A stretch of DNA of 64,000 nucleotides from Clostridium sp. D53t1_180928_C8 (GCF_015667795.1 NZ_JADPEL010000003.1:19851-83850); one strand, 5' to 3'; positions 11,335-21,624 are shown, counted from the stretch's first letter. The notes: generated from the sequence alone by a model not told the origin. Numbers and translations are program-made.

Positions 11335-11561
11335 TATAATAAATAGTATCAATTCTTCCATAATATTATATTTTATTTTTTTATAATACATTATTACTAA
11401 AAACTTTTATATTGTATAACAATTCATTAATATTTATTAATATTATACTAAAATTTATAATAATTTAATATTTAAACTCACTAAATATTAATAAGATAAT
11501 TATAATACATATCTTTTAATTTAAAACTTAATTTAACCTAATCAAGTATTTCAATATATTT

Positions 11562-13319
11562 TTATAATAATTCTTTGTTCTTAATTATTTTATCTATTAT
11601 GTCAATTGCAATAGTACATGTATTTAATTTATTTATATGTCCTTTTGGTAATTTTAACTCTTTAGTAATTATTAATGCACTATTAAATCCTATTGTATAT
11701 TTACTGTTATTTTCAACTTTATTTGCCATAATAACCATAGACTGAATATTATTAGCCTGGTTTCCATTCAATAAAACATTTCCATTTACAACAAATATTA
11801 TTGGTATATTTATATTTTGAGCATTTCCATTTCCGTATATCTCTAAATCTCCATTTACTTTCACTATTATAAAACCTTTATAATTATTATTTATCTCATA
11901 TTCTCCATTACTAACTGTCATTTTATAATATTCCCTATTATTTATACTATTAGTAATTCCACTATTAGATAGATAAAAAGTACCAGTTCTAATATTTTTA
12001 ACATTTAATTTAGGAATATTCAAAGAAATATTTTGCTTTATTGAGACTTTATTGTTATGCACTCCGGATAACTCATTATAATTATCATATTTTTCTTTTT
12101 TATCTACTAATATTATTCCATTATTTACATGATTTAAAGAAATTATCTTTGACGTATTTGGTATTATCAATGATACTTCTTTATTCAAAGCTCCATTTAA
12201 ATCTCCATTAGTACTATTATCTTCAGTTTCAGTTGGTGGAATAGGATTGTTAGACGGATAACACCAATTAGCAGGAACATTATTATAAACTCCTGAATTA
12301 ACTCTAGTGTATTGTAATAAATACCTTGCATTTCCTCCCCAATTAAAATATTCCATATATATAGGATAATACACATCCTTCTTTAAATATACATTTTCTT
12401 TTGCATAATCAGGCGGATTATATCCCTTAGGCTTAAAATTATTTATTAAAGTTTTTCTTATTCCATCTACTGTAAGTACAAGCATAATTCCATCATCTGA
12501 CTGTGTTCTAAATTTATACTCGCCATCAGAATCAACTTTTATATATCCCCAAACCTTTTTTGACTCTTTATAAGATTTTACATATTCTAAATGTTGAGTA
12601 AAAATAGTCGCAGTAGTTTTATCACTACTAAAATTACCTGCATATTTATTATATGTGTCCGATATAGTTGCTGGTATATATTTAACTATGCCATACGAGT
12701 TTCTAAATACGTCTGTTCTATTGCTCCAATCAGCATTTGTAGCACTACTTAAACTATTCATATGAGATACGTCATATGATTGTTGTGTTAAATAACCTGG
12801 AGTTTGTACTAAATCATCTGGATATGAAGGTTTTGTAGGCTCCTCGGTTTCATTCTCTTCACTATCTATCTTACCATTGTTCAAGTTAACAACTACACTT
12901 TTATTTTTTGATTTTTTAACTCCGCTTTTTTCAACATCACATTTAATAATATATATTCCTTTATTATCTGTTGATTCAGCTGACTTTTCTATTGTTAAGT
13001 TATAATCAATTCCCTGATCTTCTGTAATTATTGTATATATATAATCGCTACTAATTTTATAATCAATTTGATTTACACTTATGATTTTTTCATTTGTGTT
13101 CCTTTCATTAATCTTATTTATTAAATAATTTTTTCCTATATTAACTCCTGATTCAGCTGCTAACTCTAAATTATTAATTTCATTATATTTAACATTAAAT
13201 TTCATAGTATTCTTTACTGATAACATAACCGCTGTACCTGTAATTAATAATGCTGCAGCTAAAACCATTACTAAAATTAAAGAAGAACCTTTCCTTTTTA
13301 TCATTTTACCAATCCTCAC
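11562..13319 (-). CDS. Minor pilin-like protein with PA14 domain
   Basis: 585 residues. The N-terminal hydrophobic helix (about 12-34, SSLILVMVLAAALLITGTAVM) leads into an amphipathic stretch as in PilX/PilK-type minor pilins, but without the G|FTLIE cleavage motif of its neighbours. The middle (about 195-360) is a PA14-type beta-barrel (KVWGYIKVDSDGEYKFRTQS, DDGIMLVLTVDG, YYPIYMEYFNWGG), often a glycan-binding or adhesive module. The C-terminal third is a series of short beta-strand repeats (NGDLEIYGNGNAQNI, NGNVLLNGNQANNI) that may form a solenoid. It is last in the pilus operon, 1 bp after the preceding gene. A pilus-tip adhesin role is inference. Confidence 0.72.
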   Translation of the reverse strand: MRIGKMIKRKGSSLILVMVLAAALLITGTAVMLSVKNTMKFNVKYNEINNLELAAESGVNIGKNYLINKINERNTNEKIISVNQIDYKISSDYIYTIITEDQGIDYNLTIEKSAESTDNKGIYIIKCDVEKSGVKKSKNKSVVVNLNNGKIDSEENETEEPTKPSYPDDLVQTPGYLTQQSYDVSHMNSLSSATNADWSNRTDVFRNSYGIVKYIPATISDTYNKYAGNFSSDKTTATIFTQHLEYVKSYKESKKVWGYIKVDSDGEYKFRTQSDDGIMLVLTVDGIRKTLINNFKPKGYNPPDYAKENVYLKKDVYYPIYMEYFNWGGNARYLLQYTRVNSGVYNNVPANWCYPSNNPIPPTETEDNSTNGDLNGALNKEVSLIIPNTSKIISLNHVNNGIILVDKKEKYDNYNELSGVHNNKVSIKQNISLNIPKLNVKNIRTGTFYLSNSGITNSINNREYYKMTVSNGEYEINNNYKGFIIVKVNGDLEIYGNGNAQNINIPIIFVVNGNVLLNGNQANNIQSMVIMANKVENNSKYTIGFNSALIITKELKLPKGHINKLNTCTIAIDIIDKIIKNKELL

Positions 13320-13320
13320 A

Positions 13321-14559
13321 TTAATTTGTTTCTAAATTTGAATGTAATATAGTATTTAGCGATTGTACTACTTCACTATCATTCAATATTCCTTTTGGAT
13401 TCCCTTCTTTTCCATAATCATTATTTATTTTTATCTCACATTTTGTATCTATATCTATAGACTTTGAATATAAAACACTATTATTTAAGTAAATATTAGA
13501 ATTTTTAGTAAAATTAATTAATCCATTTGATATTATTATTGTATTATTTAACTCTAAATTTCCTGATAAATAAACATTTCCATTAACTAAGACTATAGTT
13601 GCCTTTGTCCCGTTTCTATTATCTACCACTGGAATTCCATTAGTAATAATAGGCATGTAATCTTTAGAATTATTACTTATTGTTATATTGCTAGCTGTAA
13701 TACCTCTTTTATATTTTATAGTATTAATATTTTTATTTTCTTCAGATGTATCATTGCTCCATCCTCTGTTTTTTAATTCATTAATATCTTGATTGCTTAT
13801 ATTATTAAACCCCAGGCTTCCCTTCTGAACTACAAATACTGAATTTCCAGTAGACTTAACGCTTTGTCCACCATTTCCAACTATATTAATATTATTTTTT
13901 CCCAATTCAGAAATAAACTCATCAACAGATTCAACTACAGACTCTTTTCCTATATCTATTACTTCATCTTCGTTATATTTAATAGTAAATGATACAGGAT
14001 AACTTCTCTTTTCATTATTTGAAATTATTTCTTCAAAATTAATATTTATCATTTCAGTACTATCTACTTTTCTTTCTGCAGTAACATTATTTATATTATT
14101 AATCAATACCTTGTTACTAGTTGGTTTAAACAAAAATGTTGAAGTTCCCCTTATATCCTCAATGTCTCCACTAATTATATTTTGAACTAAAATTTCTTGT
14201 AATTCTTTTCTAGATCCATTAATAACTAAAGCATATAGAATCATTGATTTATCACTATCAACAGGCCTTTTTATATAAACTAACGGCTTAACCTCATTAA
14301 TTGTTTCTCCAACACTAGTTTCAATAGTACATTTTTTTAAATCATCATAAACTATAACCTTTAAATTTTTATTACTTTTAATTTCCTTTTCTAAACTCAT
14401 TACTGCATTTCTATATTGATTTTGAATATTATCAAGTTCTTCAGTTTTTTTAGTAATTTTATAATTTTGAATAAATGCACCACTTACTAATAGCATAAAT
14501 ATAGTTAATATTGCTAAACTAGCCATTAATTCTATTAATGTAAACCCTTTTTTCTTCAT
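13321..14559 (-). CDS. PilW/PilV-like minor prepilin
   Basis: 412 residues. Class III prepilin leader MKKKG|FTLIELMASLAILTIFMLL with Glu at +5, an ideal site for the PilD peptidase encoded in this cluster. The protein is much larger than a major pilin. The C-terminal half has strand-rich repeats (GNVYLSGNLELNNTIIISNG, KNSNIYLNNSVLY) like the tail of the next gene, suggesting shared ancestry or packing of the two tails. Its start overlaps the preceding prepilin stop by one base, so translation is coupled. Probably an initiation or tip subunit. Confidence 0.78.
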   Translation of the reverse strand: MKKKGFTLIELMASLAILTIFMLLVSGAFIQNYKITKKTEELDNIQNQYRNAVMSLEKEIKSNKNLKVIVYDDLKKCTIETSVGETINEVKPLVYIKRPVDSDKSMILYALVINGSRKELQEILVQNIISGDIEDIRGTSTFLFKPTSNKVLINNINNVTAERKVDSTEMININFEEIISNNEKRSYPVSFTIKYNEDEVIDIGKESVVESVDEFISELGKNNINIVGNGGQSVKSTGNSVFVVQKGSLGFNNISNQDINELKNRGWSNDTSEENKNINTIKYKRGITASNITISNNSKDYMPIITNGIPVVDNRNGTKATIVLVNGNVYLSGNLELNNTIIISNGLINFTKNSNIYLNNSVLYSKSIDIDTKCEIKINNDYGKEGNPKGILNDSEVVQSLNTILHSNLETN

Positions 14560-15053
14560 TAACTATTCACCCTACTATAATCTATATACATTTCCTTTTC
14601 TATAAAGTTATTTTTCTTTTTTAAATTAGTTATTTTAACCTTTAGCAAATATAATTCATTAACTCTATCTTTTGCTTCTATTATAATTTCAGCTTTATAA
14701 TTCTTGCTTAAATCTTCTATATTACTAATATTAGATAATAATTTATCCTGTAACTCATTAATTTCATCAAAATATATAATTTCCTCATTATTACTTAATT
14801 CTTTTATTTTCTTAAAGTTATTCTCTACAGATGCTAAATCCATTATTGACTTTATATACGGAGTATTACTTAAATATGTATTTGATTTATCTTCTAATTT
14901 TACAAGTGTAACTATAAACGTTCCTATTACTCCAAATAATATAGTTACTATCGCTAATGATGCCATTAATTCAATTAAAGTAAATGCCTTTTTTGACTTA
15001 TTATTTTTAATTAAAGGAGTTTTCCTTTCCATAATTTTTATTATTGAAATCAT
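14559..15053 (-). CDS. Minor prepilin
   Basis: 164 residues from the ATG at 15053 (MISIIKIMERK...). I prefer this to the GTG 9 bp upstream because AGGAG lies about 10 bp before the ATG and would abut the GTG. Leader KSKKA|FTLIELMASLAIVTILFGVIG: Ala replaces Gly at the cleavage site, which PilD enzymes usually tolerate; Glu+5 is present. The globular part is helical and charged. It overlaps the end of pilO by 47 bp, and its stop overlaps the next start. Confidence 0.78.
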   Translation of the reverse strand: MISIIKIMERKTPLIKNNKSKKAFTLIELMASLAIVTILFGVIGTFIVTLVKLEDKSNTYLSNTPYIKSIMDLASVENNFKKIKELSNNEEIIYFDEINELQDKLLSNISNIEDLSKNYKAEIIIEAKDRVNELYLLKVKITNLKKKNNFIEKEMYIDYSRVNS

Positions 15054-15762
15054 AGTATTCACTCTCCTTATAATTTAAATTGTAAAAGTTCGCTGTTAAA
15101 CTTACATTTAATAAATTTCCCTCTCCAGAACTTAGTGATATATTAGATACATCGGAAATTCTAGAATATTGTTCAATTGATTTAATAAAATTAATTATAT
15201 TTTCATATTCACCAGTTAAACTTATATTAACTATTTGCTTTTTAACAGCTTGTTCATCTCCAACTTCATAAACTTCACCTTCTGAGTTTCCTATTTCAAG
15301 CCCCCTATCAACTTCAGTTACAACTCCATTTTCATCCGTTTTAACATCCTCATCTGAATTTATCTCTTCTTCAAATACATCCGAATTAGAGAAACTTAAA
15401 GACTTAAGCTCAATATTATTTTTCCTAATTAGCTGTTCTAAATCATATATTACTTGAGCTACTGCCGGTGTTTTTGAAAGTTCTTCTAAAGCTGAGTCGT
15501 ATTGAAATTTTAACTCTTCTTGCTTTTCTTCTAATATTTTATTTTGGGATGGTATAATCTTTACTCTAGCTTGTTCTGATTTTTTCATATCTAATATCAT
15601 TAAATTATTTGTATACTGCTCCAACTGAGGTACTATTAAAAACTTTAATCCAAAGGTAAGTGATAAAGCTATAATCGTAGATGATAATATAACCTTGTCC
15701 TTCTTAGAAAGATTTTTTAAATACACTATAATACTATTCTGTTTGCTTTGCTTTACTTCCAT
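15007..15762 (-). CDS. pilO: Type IV pilus assembly protein PilO-like
   Basis: 251 residues. Short cytoplasmic N-terminus, one membrane helix (about 24-46, VILSSTIIALSLTFGLKFLIVP), a coiled-coil stretch (about 50-105) and a C-terminal ferredoxin-like domain. This is the PilO layout of the inner-membrane alignment complex with PilM and PilN. An acidic low-complexity linker (about 120-165) is unusual. It overlaps pilMN by 29 bp. Confidence 0.75.
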   Translation of the reverse strand: MEVKQSKQNSIIVYLKNLSKKDKVILSSTIIALSLTFGLKFLIVPQLEQYTNNLMILDMKKSEQARVKIIPSQNKILEEKQEELKFQYDSALEELSKTPAVAQVIYDLEQLIRKNNIELKSLSFSNSDVFEEEINSDEDVKTDENGVVTEVDRGLEIGNSEGEVYEVGDEQAVKKQIVNISLTGEYENIINFIKSIEQYSRISDVSNISLSSGEGNLLNVSLTANFYNLNYKESEYYDFNNKNYGKENSFN

Positions 15763-17554
15763 CTTTACTTACCCCCTCTATGGAAATTGAAAAACTATAT
15801 TTTGTTATAGTATTATTAACCTTCCCTGAGCTATTATTTTCATTATTTGACTTATTCGAATTATTATCTTTATTATTAACATTACTTACTTGCCCATTAG
15901 AATTTTGAGAATTGCTTGTATCACCTATGCTATCATTAGTAATATTACCTTCTTTAGAGTAATCTGATGCCAACATTATATTTTCAAATATATTAAAGTT
16001 TCCAATCATAGCAATTGGTAATAAGGTATTTCTTGTTGATGTATCACCAACCTTTTCAGATATCTCTATAGTTTTTTCTATTGGGTTAATATAACTAATA
16101 GTTGCATTACAAAACTCTTCGCTCATTTCTAAATTTGCTAAAAACTCTGGTATTGCACTATATGTATAAGATTCTCCCGTAATATTTATAGATCCACTCT
16201 CTGAAAATGCTAAGTTCATAAATGTTATTTCTTTAGGTACATATGTATTTATTTTTGTTAAAATTGTTGATGTTTTAGTTGTACTACTTTCTATATTTTT
16301 TACTTTTTCTATAAAGTACTCCATTTTACTATTTTCAGCCTTAAGCATAGAATTCTTCTCTATTATTTCACTATACCTATTTATATCCTCTTCAACTGAC
16401 ACTATATTATTTTTAATAACTTTATTCATTATTAAAAATGGAATTGCTATAGTCATAACTCCCACTAAAGTTATTATAGGTAATCTTAATAGCATTCCAT
16501 CAATATTTGATTTTTTCTTTTCCTTAATTATTGCTTTAGGATTTAAATTAAGAAACTTACTGTTACTTCCTCTAAGTAATAAACCATATGAAGGCATATA
16601 TTTAGGAAAATCACTTTCAAACTTCAACTTTATTCCTAAATCTAAAGGTTCTTTTACTAAAACACATGGTAATTCAAAATATTTTTCTAAATACTTCTCC
16701 ATATTAACCATAAAAGCATCAGAACTTATTATTATAAAGTTTGTAACTGGCTTATTACTTTTTTCAGAATTATAATATCTAATCGTATTACTAACACTTG
16801 CCAATAAATTTTCAAAACTCATCATTATTCTTGAATTATTTTTAAAAATATCACTTAATTCTTTTGCTTCTAATGTTGTAGCTGCAATCTCATCATAAAC
16901 TTCATTAAATATATCTTTAACTCCAAAAGGGAGGTTTCTTTCAAATTTTAAAATACTATTATCAATTATACTAAGTGTTGAGCTGTCAGCTCCAAAATAA
17001 AATATACCAGTTGATTCTTCACTAGTAAGATGATCACTATTTTTTAATACTCTTGCTAATGTATTTGATAATATATCAATTGTTTCTAATTCTTTTTCTA
17101 TCTCTTCTGATATTTCTACTATAGGATCTATTTTTTCCTTAGTTGATGCAACCAATAATATTTTATAAGCCTTTTTATCTTGAGTATTTATTTTTTCTAC
17201 AATTTCAAAGTTTGTATAATAATCCTCTATATCAGGTATAAATTGCTTAAACTCATAACTTACAGCCTCTCTTAGAGCATCATCTTTAAGTATTGGTACT
17301 TCTATGTATCTTGTTATTATATCTGTTCCTTTTAAAACAAAGGATACTTTTTTAACGTCTCTTGCATTAACTTCTAAATAGTTACTTAAAAGCCTTATTA
17401 TCTTTTCTTTATTTCTAACATTACCATCCTTACAATCACCATTTTCTAATTTAATGGTATGTGTTTCATATATCTTATTTTTATTTCCTATAAGAATATT
17501 TATAGATGTATCTGTTATTTGGATAGCTAGTTTTTTATTACTTACTAATGGCAT
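15734..17554 (-). CDS. pilMN: Fused PilM-PilN type IV pilus assembly protein
   Basis: 606 residues. Residues about 1-335 are an actin-like ATPase of PilM type (LAIQITDTSINILIG phosphate-1 block, FYFGADSSTLSIIDN phosphate-2 block, YGLLLRG). Residues about 335-345 (FLNLNP) match the PilN N-terminal motif that normally binds PilM. A membrane helix at about 357-380 and a PilN coiled-coil plus periplasmic-type domain follow. The tail after about 530 is Asn/Ser-rich and low complexity. Such fusions are known in clostridia (C. difficile PilMN). The fused chain should link the cytoplasmic ring to PilO across the membrane. Confidence 0.85.
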   Translation of the reverse strand: MPLVSNKKLAIQITDTSINILIGNKNKIYETHTIKLENGDCKDGNVRNKEKIIRLLSNYLEVNARDVKKVSFVLKGTDIITRYIEVPILKDDALREAVSYEFKQFIPDIEDYYTNFEIVEKINTQDKKAYKILLVASTKEKIDPIVEISEEIEKELETIDILSNTLARVLKNSDHLTSEESTGIFYFGADSSTLSIIDNSILKFERNLPFGVKDIFNEVYDEIAATTLEAKELSDIFKNNSRIMMSFENLLASVSNTIRYYNSEKSNKPVTNFIIISSDAFMVNMEKYLEKYFELPCVLVKEPLDLGIKLKFESDFPKYMPSYGLLLRGSNSKFLNLNPKAIIKEKKKSNIDGMLLRLPIITLVGVMTIAIPFLIMNKVIKNNIVSVEEDINRYSEIIEKNSMLKAENSKMEYFIEKVKNIESSTTKTSTILTKINTYVPKEITFMNLAFSESGSINITGESYTYSAIPEFLANLEMSEEFCNATISYINPIEKTIEISEKVGDTSTRNTLLPIAMIGNFNIFENIMLASDYSKEGNITNDSIGDTSNSQNSNGQVSNVNNKDNNSNKSNNENNSSGKVNNTITKYSFSISIEGVSKDGSKAKQTE

Positions 17555-17581
17555 AAAGCTACCTCCACCTCTTTAATAATG

Positions 17582-17986
17582 TCACTTATTTAACTTTATA
17601 AATTTTCCTGTCATATATATTTCTATATTTTTGATTACTAGCTCAAAGCTTTCAGTTGAAATATATGTTAATTCATCATTTAAATTCACTTCTAATACTT
17701 TATTTACTGTTTCTTCTTTTATTAAATCGTAATTATAGAATGAAGCATTTTCTTTAAATAAATCTTTTATTTGATTTTCCTCATCTTTAAATTTAAAATT
17801 TTCTTCTGATTTCCTTAATTGAATAGCTCTATATAAAATTTTGCATTGATCTATTACAACGTTTTTTTTGATTCTATTTATATATCCTGTTATTTTAGGA
17901 ATTAATACTGCTGATAATATGGCTATTATTGAGATAACTGATATTAATTCAATTAGAGTAAAAGCTACCTTTTTATTACTTTTCAT
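17582..17986 (-). CDS. Small type IV prepilin
   Basis: 134 residues. The leader MKSNKKVA|FTLIELISVISIIAIL has Glu+5, then IPKITGYINRIKK, closely parallel to the major pilin upstream (VPTVTGYINRSKK), so the two are paralogues. The C-terminal part is short and strand-rich. It lies after the pilA hairpin terminator, so it should be made at lower level than PilA. Pseudopilin or minor pilin role likely. Confidence 0.82.
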   Translation of the reverse strand: MKSNKKVAFTLIELISVISIIAILSAVLIPKITGYINRIKKNVVIDQCKILYRAIQLRKSEENFKFKDEENQIKDLFKENASFYNYDLIKEETVNKVLEVNLNDELTYISTESFELVIKNIEIYMTGKFIKLNK

Positions 17987-17990
17987 AATG

Positions 17991-18029
17991 TCCTCTTAAA
18001 AAATTCAGGACCTAAAAGGCCCTGAATTT
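17991..18029 (-). terminator. Terminator/attenuator after pilA
   Basis: On the minus strand AAATTCAGGGCC and GGTCCTGAATTT form a stem followed by six T, placed between pilA and the downstream prepilin. It should make the pilA transcript more abundant than the assembly genes. Confidence 0.85.
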
Positions 18030-18058
18030 ATAAAGTTTAAATAATTATATAACTTTTA

Positions 18059-18508
18059 TTAGTTATTCTTAACTTTAGTAATAATTTCATTATTATAAGA
18101 TTCTATTGTTCCATCTTTTGCAACTTTTATTTTATCTAAAGCATTTTTATCATTATTTATTTCTCTTGCTTGCTTTAATGTAATTCCATTTAATCTATCG
18201 ATATCTTCTTTATATAATAATTCCGCTTTAGTTAACTTAGCCGTAGCATCTTTCCCCTTAGCATTTACCTCATTAATCAATATTATATCATCAGAAAGAT
18301 ATTGATTAGAATCTGCCGTTGCATTATACGCCTCTACAGAATTTACTGCTGTTCTAACCTGAGTAATTATAGCAGTCTTTTTAGATCTATTTATGTACCC
18401 AGTAACAGTTGGAACTAATACTGCTGCTAATATAGCTATAATAGCTATAACAGCCATAAGTTCGATTAATGTAAATCCTTTTTTCTTCTTCATTTTTGTT
18501 AAGTTCAT
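18059..18508 (-). CDS. pilA: Major type IV pilin PilA
   Basis: 149 residues, typical major pilin size. Prepilin leader MNLTKMKKKKG|FTLIELMAVIAIIAILAAVLVPTV with Glu+5. The hydrophobic helix continues to about 45, then a polar C-terminal domain without a cysteine pair, as in clostridial pilins. It has its own good ribosome site (GGAGG) and is followed by a strong terminator. A short inverted repeat, ATAAATG/CATTTAT (18542-18562), sits 34 bp upstream of the start and could be a regulatory site. Confidence 0.9.
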   Translation of the reverse strand: MNLTKMKKKKGFTLIELMAVIAIIAILAAVLVPTVTGYINRSKKTAIITQVRTAVNSVEAYNATADSNQYLSDDIILINEVNAKGKDATAKLTKAELLYKEDIDRLNGITLKQAREINNDKNALDKIKVAKDGTIESYNNEIITKVKNN

Positions 18509-18588
18509 ATTTCATTCCTCCATGTATTGTTTATTATTTATATAAATGATACTAGCATTTATAACATTATTATTTATATTTAAATATC

Positions 18589-19791
18589 TTAAACTGCACC
18601 CATAACTTGGAACATTGGCATTGCTATTGATACTACTACAAAGCCTACTATAAAAGCCAAAAGTACTATCATTGTTGGTTCTATTAATGAAGTTAATTTG
18701 TGAATAGCAAACTCCGCCTCAATTTCATAATACTCAGAAGTCTTCTTTAAAATACTATCAAGACTACCTGTATCCTCACCAACCCTAATCATTTGAGTTA
18801 ACATAAGTGGAAATATATTTTTAGCCTCTAATGTATCACCTATACCGGCTCCAGCACTTATAAGCTTTGTAGCTTCATCAACTTGTTTCTTAATAAACTT
18901 ATTGTCAACTGCATTAGCAGCTATAGTTAAAGCCTCAATAATACTCATTCCCCCCTTAACTAACATTCCAAATGTTCTTGCAAACCTTGCAGTAAATATT
19001 TGCTGAGTTATTTTTCCTAAATGCCTGTCCACAATAAGAAATTTATCAATTCTATACTGAATTATATAATTTGTATCAATAAATAACTTTTTTACTGCAA
19101 ACAACCCAATTAATATTAAAACTATTAATACAAAATTACCATTAACAAATTCACTAATTAAAATAATAATTTGTGTTGGTACTGGCAACTCTTGCCCTGC
19201 AGATAATATACTGTCAACAAAAGTTGGAACAACAAAACTTACAAGTCCTATCACTATACAAAGAGAAAATATCAACAAAAACTTAGGATAAGTTAATGCT
19301 GCATCTATCTTTTTCTTTTGCCTATGTTGTTTATCATAATAATCAGCCATTTCTTCCATAACCATATCTATATTTCCAGTTACTTCACCAACTTCAACCA
19401 TTGAAGTAAGCATAAATGGTATATCCTTATGTTTATGAAATACTTCCGATAGAGAACTTCCCTTCTGAACTTCTTCATATACATTTTCTAATATTCTTTT
19501 TAATTTTTTATGTTCAATTTGATCCTTAATCATTGCTATAGATCTAAGCATAGGTATACCTGCTGACAAAGCAAAATAAAACTGTCTACAAAGGATAGCT
19601 AAATATTCAAAGGGAATTCCCTTCTTTATATTAAACTCTAATGTAGCACCTTTATTGTTCTCTCTTATTGATGTTGGAAATATTCCCTTAACTCTAAGCA
19701 TTTCTTTAACCTCATCTTTTGTTTCAAGATCAATCATACCCTTTACTTTAGATCCATCTAATGACTTACCCTCATATAAAAAAACAGGCAT
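18589..19791 (-). CDS. pilC: Type IV pilus inner-membrane platform protein PilC
   Basis: 400 residues, full length for PilC/GspF. It has two T2SSF cytoplasmic domains (about 65-190 and 265-390) with the repeated signature (GIPMLRSIAMIKDQ; GGMSIIEALTIAAN), and membrane helices near 170-195, 210-235 and 370-395. It couples the PilB motor to pilin insertion. It lies 14 bp after pilB. Confidence 0.94.
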   Translation of the reverse strand: MPVFLYEGKSLDGSKVKGMIDLETKDEVKEMLRVKGIFPTSIRENNKGATLEFNIKKGIPFEYLAILCRQFYFALSAGIPMLRSIAMIKDQIEHKKLKRILENVYEEVQKGSSLSEVFHKHKDIPFMLTSMVEVGEVTGNIDMVMEEMADYYDKQHRQKKKIDAALTYPKFLLIFSLCIVIGLVSFVVPTFVDSILSAGQELPVPTQIIILISEFVNGNFVLIVLILIGLFAVKKLFIDTNYIIQYRIDKFLIVDRHLGKITQQIFTARFARTFGMLVKGGMSIIEALTIAANAVDNKFIKKQVDEATKLISAGAGIGDTLEAKNIFPLMLTQMIRVGEDTGSLDSILKKTSEYYEIEAEFAIHKLTSLIEPTMIVLLAFIVGFVVVSIAMPMFQVMGAV

Positions 19792-19805
19792 AAGTTACTT
19801 CTCCT

Positions 19806-21482
19806 TTAATCACCTAATAGTGTTACCCTTAATAATTCCTCAACAGTAGAGTTACCATTTAAAATAACATTTATTGCTGACTTACTTAATGTCTTCATTC
19901 CGCATTTTATTGCTGACTTTGTTATAATATCTACTGTTGCGTCAGCATTAATAAGCTCCCTTATTTCCCTATTTATTTCCATTATCTCATATATACCTAC
20001 TCTTCCCTTATATCCGGTACTACTACATCTATTACAGCCTACTTTTCTATATAGAATTAATTCCTGTTCTTTAGGTATATTCAAAAGTTCTTTTTCATAA
20101 TCACTTGCAATATATTTTTCTCTACAATCTACACAAAGCTTTCTTATAAGTCTTTGAGCAATAATTCCAATTAAAGCCGATGATACCAAATATGGAGCTA
20201 CCCCCATATCCTTTAGCCTTACTATTGATGATGGTGCATCATTAGTATGTATTGTGCTTAAAACCAAATGTCCTGTTATAGCCGCTCTTACTGCTATTTC
20301 AGCTGTTTCGGCATCTCTAATTTCACCAAGCATAACAATATCAGGGTCTTGTCTCAATATTGATCTTAATCCTGAAGCAAATGTTAATCCTGCTTTTGTA
20401 TTAACATTAACTTGATTAATTCCATCCATTGAAAATTCAACAGGATCTTCTATTGTTATTATGTTTTTATCTTCCTTATTTAAATCCTTTAATAAAGAAT
20501 ATAAAGTTGTAGTTTTCCCACTTCCCGTTGGTCCAGTAACAAGCACTATTCCATGTGGTCTATTTATTATTTTTTTTATTTTACATAAATCATTATCAGT
20601 AATACCAAGTGATACTTTATCAACATTAAAAGCACTTTTATCTAGTATTCTTATAACTACTTTTTCACCATTTACAGTTGGTAATACAGACACTCTTAAA
20701 TCTACATTTTCATTATCTACTTTAATAAATATCCTTCCATCCTGTGGAACTCTTCTTTCCGCAATATCCATATTCCCCATAATTTTTATTCTTGTAATTA
20801 TTCCAGCTAAAGGTTCTTTAGGTGAATCAAATTGCTTTTGAAGCTCCCCATCAACTCTATATCTAACACAAACTCTATTTTCAAAAGGCTCAATATGAAT
20901 ATCACTTGCTTTACTTCTTACTGCATTTTGAATTATAGAATCAACAAGCTTTACCGCTGGAGCATTTTTTATATCCTCGCTTAACTCTTCCTCAAAAACA
21001 TCTTGTATTTTTCCTAAGACCTTAAACTCTTCTGCTGTTTTCTTCATATAATCTTCTGAATAATACTTAGATATTGCTTGTGCTATTTCATACTTACCAC
21101 ATAATGCAATTTTCACATCTCGTCCAGAAGCAATTCTTACATCATCTTCGGCTATTAGATTAAGGGGATCATTCATTAATACTAACAATTTATCATCAAT
21201 AAATTGGACAGGTAACACATTATATTTTTTTGATAAAGACTCAGGTATTGTTTTTACAGCTTGCTTATCTACAGTCAATATATCTAAATAAACCCTTTGT
21301 ATTCCAAGCTGTATTTCTAAAGCCTGAAGTAAATCATCCTCAGTAATAAATCCTCTATCAACTAATATTTCTCCAATTTTACCACTTGTGTTCTTTTGAA
21401 TCTTTAATGCTTCTTGTAAATTATTTTCTGTAATATAGTTAAGTTCAATTAACATATCACCTAATCTTTTTCTTCGATTCAT
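19806..21482 (-). CDS. pilB: Type IV pilus assembly ATPase PilB
   Basis: 558 residues. N-terminal MshEN-type domain (about 1-145), the fold that binds cyclic di-GMP in some PilB/MshE proteins. Walker A GPTGSGKTTTLYSLL, Asp box region ITIEDPVE, Walker B DPDIVMLGEIRDAET, His box HLVLSTIHTNDA, and a four-cysteine zinc site (CVDC...CNRC). It is the extension motor for the pilus. pilC follows. No retraction ATPase (PilT) gene is present in this cluster. Confidence 0.95.
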   Translation of the reverse strand: MNRRKRLGDMLIELNYITENNLQEALKIQKNTSGKIGEILVDRGFITEDDLLQALEIQLGIQRVYLDILTVDKQAVKTIPESLSKKYNVLPVQFIDDKLLVLMNDPLNLIAEDDVRIASGRDVKIALCGKYEIAQAISKYYSEDYMKKTAEEFKVLGKIQDVFEEELSEDIKNAPAVKLVDSIIQNAVRSKASDIHIEPFENRVCVRYRVDGELQKQFDSPKEPLAGIITRIKIMGNMDIAERRVPQDGRIFIKVDNENVDLRVSVLPTVNGEKVVIRILDKSAFNVDKVSLGITDNDLCKIKKIINRPHGIVLVTGPTGSGKTTTLYSLLKDLNKEDKNIITIEDPVEFSMDGINQVNVNTKAGLTFASGLRSILRQDPDIVMLGEIRDAETAEIAVRAAITGHLVLSTIHTNDAPSSIVRLKDMGVAPYLVSSALIGIIAQRLIRKLCVDCREKYIASDYEKELLNIPKEQELILYRKVGCNRCSSTGYKGRVGIYEIMEINREIRELINADATVDIITKSAIKCGMKTLSKSAINVILNGNSTVEELLRVTLLGD

Positions 21483-21528
21483 TTGTCCTCCAATATACTA
21501 CTTTTACATATCCTTCTTTAATGGTAAT

Positions 21529-21566
21529 AATAATTTAGTATTACTTATAAGTATTACTAAATTATT
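21529..21566. repeat. Inverted repeat between pilD and pilB
   Basis: Perfect 12-bp arms AATAATTTAGTA/TACTAAATTATT around a further partly paired core. There is no T tract on the minus strand, so it is not a standard terminator. It could be an operator for pilB or a transcript-stability hairpin. Confidence 0.5.
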
Positions 21567-21624
21567 ATATTTTCTATTTTTTTCTTTTTCAACCATTATT
21601 TATATTATTATTAAATTAAAATTT

